This document shows, one piece after another, positions 62,988-64,000 of a stretch of 64,000 bases of DNA. How positions within the stretch are numbered: position 1 is the first letter of the stretch; the number at the start of each line of letters is the position of its first letter. The stretch lies in assembly GCF_006542665.1 (NCBI RefSeq), contig NZ_AP019735.1:992001-1056000 (forward strand), written 5' to 3'. The notes under the pieces are model-generated. The model was not told where the DNA came from and searched no databases. It worked only from the letters and a program-made list of their open reading frames with translations. The position numbers and the translations under genes are program-made. The DNA is from Alistipes communis. GTDB taxonomy: Bacteria > Bacteroidota > Bacteroidia > Bacteroidales > Rikenellaceae.

Positions 62988-64000
62988 ATGGCGAACAAGT
63001 CGAAATATACCTTGCAGGAGGTAACCTCGCCCCAGTTGGCGCGCGAATTCCTGAACCTGCCCAAACGCATCTACAAAGGCAACCGCAACTGGGTGTGCCC
63101 GCTCGACGAGGATATCGAAAAGGTCTTCGATCCCGCCCGCAATCCGCTTTTCGGCGACGGCGAAGCGATTCGCTGGCTGGTACGCAACCGCAAGAACGAG
63201 GTGGTGGGACGCATCGCCGCCTTCTACAACCGCGAACAGGCGGCCATCGAGGAGCAGCCGACCGGCGGCTGCGGCTTTTTCGAGGCGATCAACGACCAGG
63301 AGGTCGCCGACCTGCTCTTCGACGCGGCGCGCATGTGGCTGGCCAGCCGCGGCATGGAGGCCATGGACGGCCCGATCAACTTCGGCCCGCGCGACACGTG
63401 GTGGGGACTGCTCGTCGAAGGCTACGAATTCCAGCCCCTCTACGCCAACCCCTACAATCCGCCCTACTACAAGGAGCTGTTCGAACATTACGGGTTCCGC
63501 AACTACTTCAACCAGAACACCTACATCTGGCGTGTGAACGATTCGGAAGCCAACCGTCAGATCTTCGCCCGCACCGAACGGCTCATGGCCACGCCGGGCT
63601 ACCGCTTCGAAAACATCGACATGCGCAATCTGGAAGAGGCGGCCGAAAACTTCCGCATCATCTACAACAAGGCGTGGGCGCTCTTTTCGGGCGTCAAGCC
63701 GATGGACAAGGCGCAGGCGCAGCAACTCATGCAGTCGATGAAATCGATCATCGATCCCGACATCATCATCTTCGCCTACTTCAACGACGAACCGATCGGA
63801 TTCTTCATCACCGTGCCCGACCTCAACCGCCTGATCGGCAAGTTCAACGGCAAATTCGGCTGGTGGCAGAAACTGCGGCTGATGTGGGATCTGAAAGTGC
63901 GCCGCTCGTGCGACCGCATCTTCGGCATCATCTTCGGCATCACCCCCGAATTCCACGGCAAAGGGGTCGAATCGGGCATCATGACCAAATTCTGGCACTT
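62988..64000 (+). CDS. GNAT-like acyltransferase family protein, 3' end beyond window
   Basis: At least 337 residues, cut by the window end with no stop. It starts MANKSKYTLQEVTSPQLARE and has FLNLPKRIYKGNRNWVCPLD, NEVVGRIAAFYNREQAA, GPINFGPRDTWWGLLVEGY and YKELFEHYGFRNYFNQNTYI. This is a two-lobed GNAT-related family common in Bacteroidetes and usually annotated as hypothetical or N-acetyltransferase. The second lobe appears to start near EPIGFFITVPDL and leads to GIIFGITPEFHGKGVESGIM. The acceptor is unknown. Confidence 0.7.
   Translation, partial: MANKSKYTLQEVTSPQLAREFLNLPKRIYKGNRNWVCPLDEDIEKVFDPARNPLFGDGEAIRWLVRNRKNEVVGRIAAFYNREQAAIEEQPTGGCGFFEAINDQEVADLLFDAARMWLASRGMEAMDGPINFGPRDTWWGLLVEGYEFQPLYANPYNPPYYKELFEHYGFRNYFNQNTYIWRVNDSEANRQIFARTERLMATPGYRFENIDMRNLEEAAENFRIIYNKAWALFSGVKPMDKAQAQQLMQSMKSIIDPDIIIFAYFNDEPIGFFITVPDLNRLIGKFNGKFGWWQKLRLMWDLKVRRSCDRIFGIIFGITPEFHGKGVESGIMTKFWH

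Noticed and set aside
1..64000. tRNA, rRNA, prophage, intact insertion sequence or riboswitch
   Set aside because: I checked the intergenic regions by eye for cloverleaf ends, transposase motifs and long structured leaders and saw none I could support.

Overview
This 64 kb window is chromosomal DNA of a Bacteroidales bacterium, most likely Alistipes or a close Rikenellaceae relative. The evidence is the high GC content for the phylum, a SusC/SusD pair, glycine-rich GLUG surface lipoproteins, an mreBCD-PBP2-rodA cluster, and many promoters of the Bacteroidetes type (TTG, about 20 bases, then TAnnTTTG). I see no rRNA, tRNA, CRISPR array or intact insertion sequence.

Layout. 1-8.1 kb is mostly housekeeping: the tail of a TonB-dependent receptor, a DUF4886 exported protein, a YebC translation factor, DNA polymerase IV, SurE, a NarL-type kinase/regulator pair and a lipocalin-like lipoprotein. 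8.5-18.9 kb is an accessory island. It holds a decayed tyrosine recombinase, a two-gene RHS locus with a C-terminal toxin and candidate immunity gene, and a downstream orphan copy of the RHS core. 19.1-42.1 kb is a large nutrient-acquisition locus: a membrane-anchored DUF6377 regulator, a secreted glycosidase, an exported endonuclease/exonuclease/phosphatase-fold enzyme, a UhpT/GlpT-like organophosphate transporter, SusC, SusD, three GLUG-repeat proteins, a 49-residue peptide and two exported calcineurin-like phosphoesterases. 42.9-54.4 kb holds pgi, the rod-shape operon mreB-mreC-mreD-mrdA-rodA, a PMCA-type calcium ATPase and a MATE exporter. 54.5-64 kb holds an MG2-like surface protein whose start lies at a G9 tract, glutamate dehydrogenase, a nitroreductase, a PEP/pyruvate-binding protein with receiver-like N-terminal domains, and a GNAT-like protein cut by the window end.

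How the genes work together. In the 19-42 kb locus, three different predicted phosphoesterases and a transporter that keeps the phosphate-binding arginines of GlpT/UhpT sit beside a SusCD importer. I infer a system that captures a phosphorylated or phosphodiester-containing substrate and imports the organophosphate. The three GLUG proteins end in the same Cys-Tyr-Tyr-Trp-Asn-Gly motif, which suggests one surface apparatus. The RHS locus looks like a polymorphic toxin system caught between tip exchanges.

Two families of dispersed non-coding repeats lie between transcription units. A mosaic family occurs at about 4.0-4.5, 8.2-8.4, 42.6-42.85 and 62.7-62.87 kb. A 255-bp repeat occurs at 17.79 and 42.32 kb and carries the same truncated 3' gene end in both places. 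All functional calls come from reading the sequence; no database search was run.
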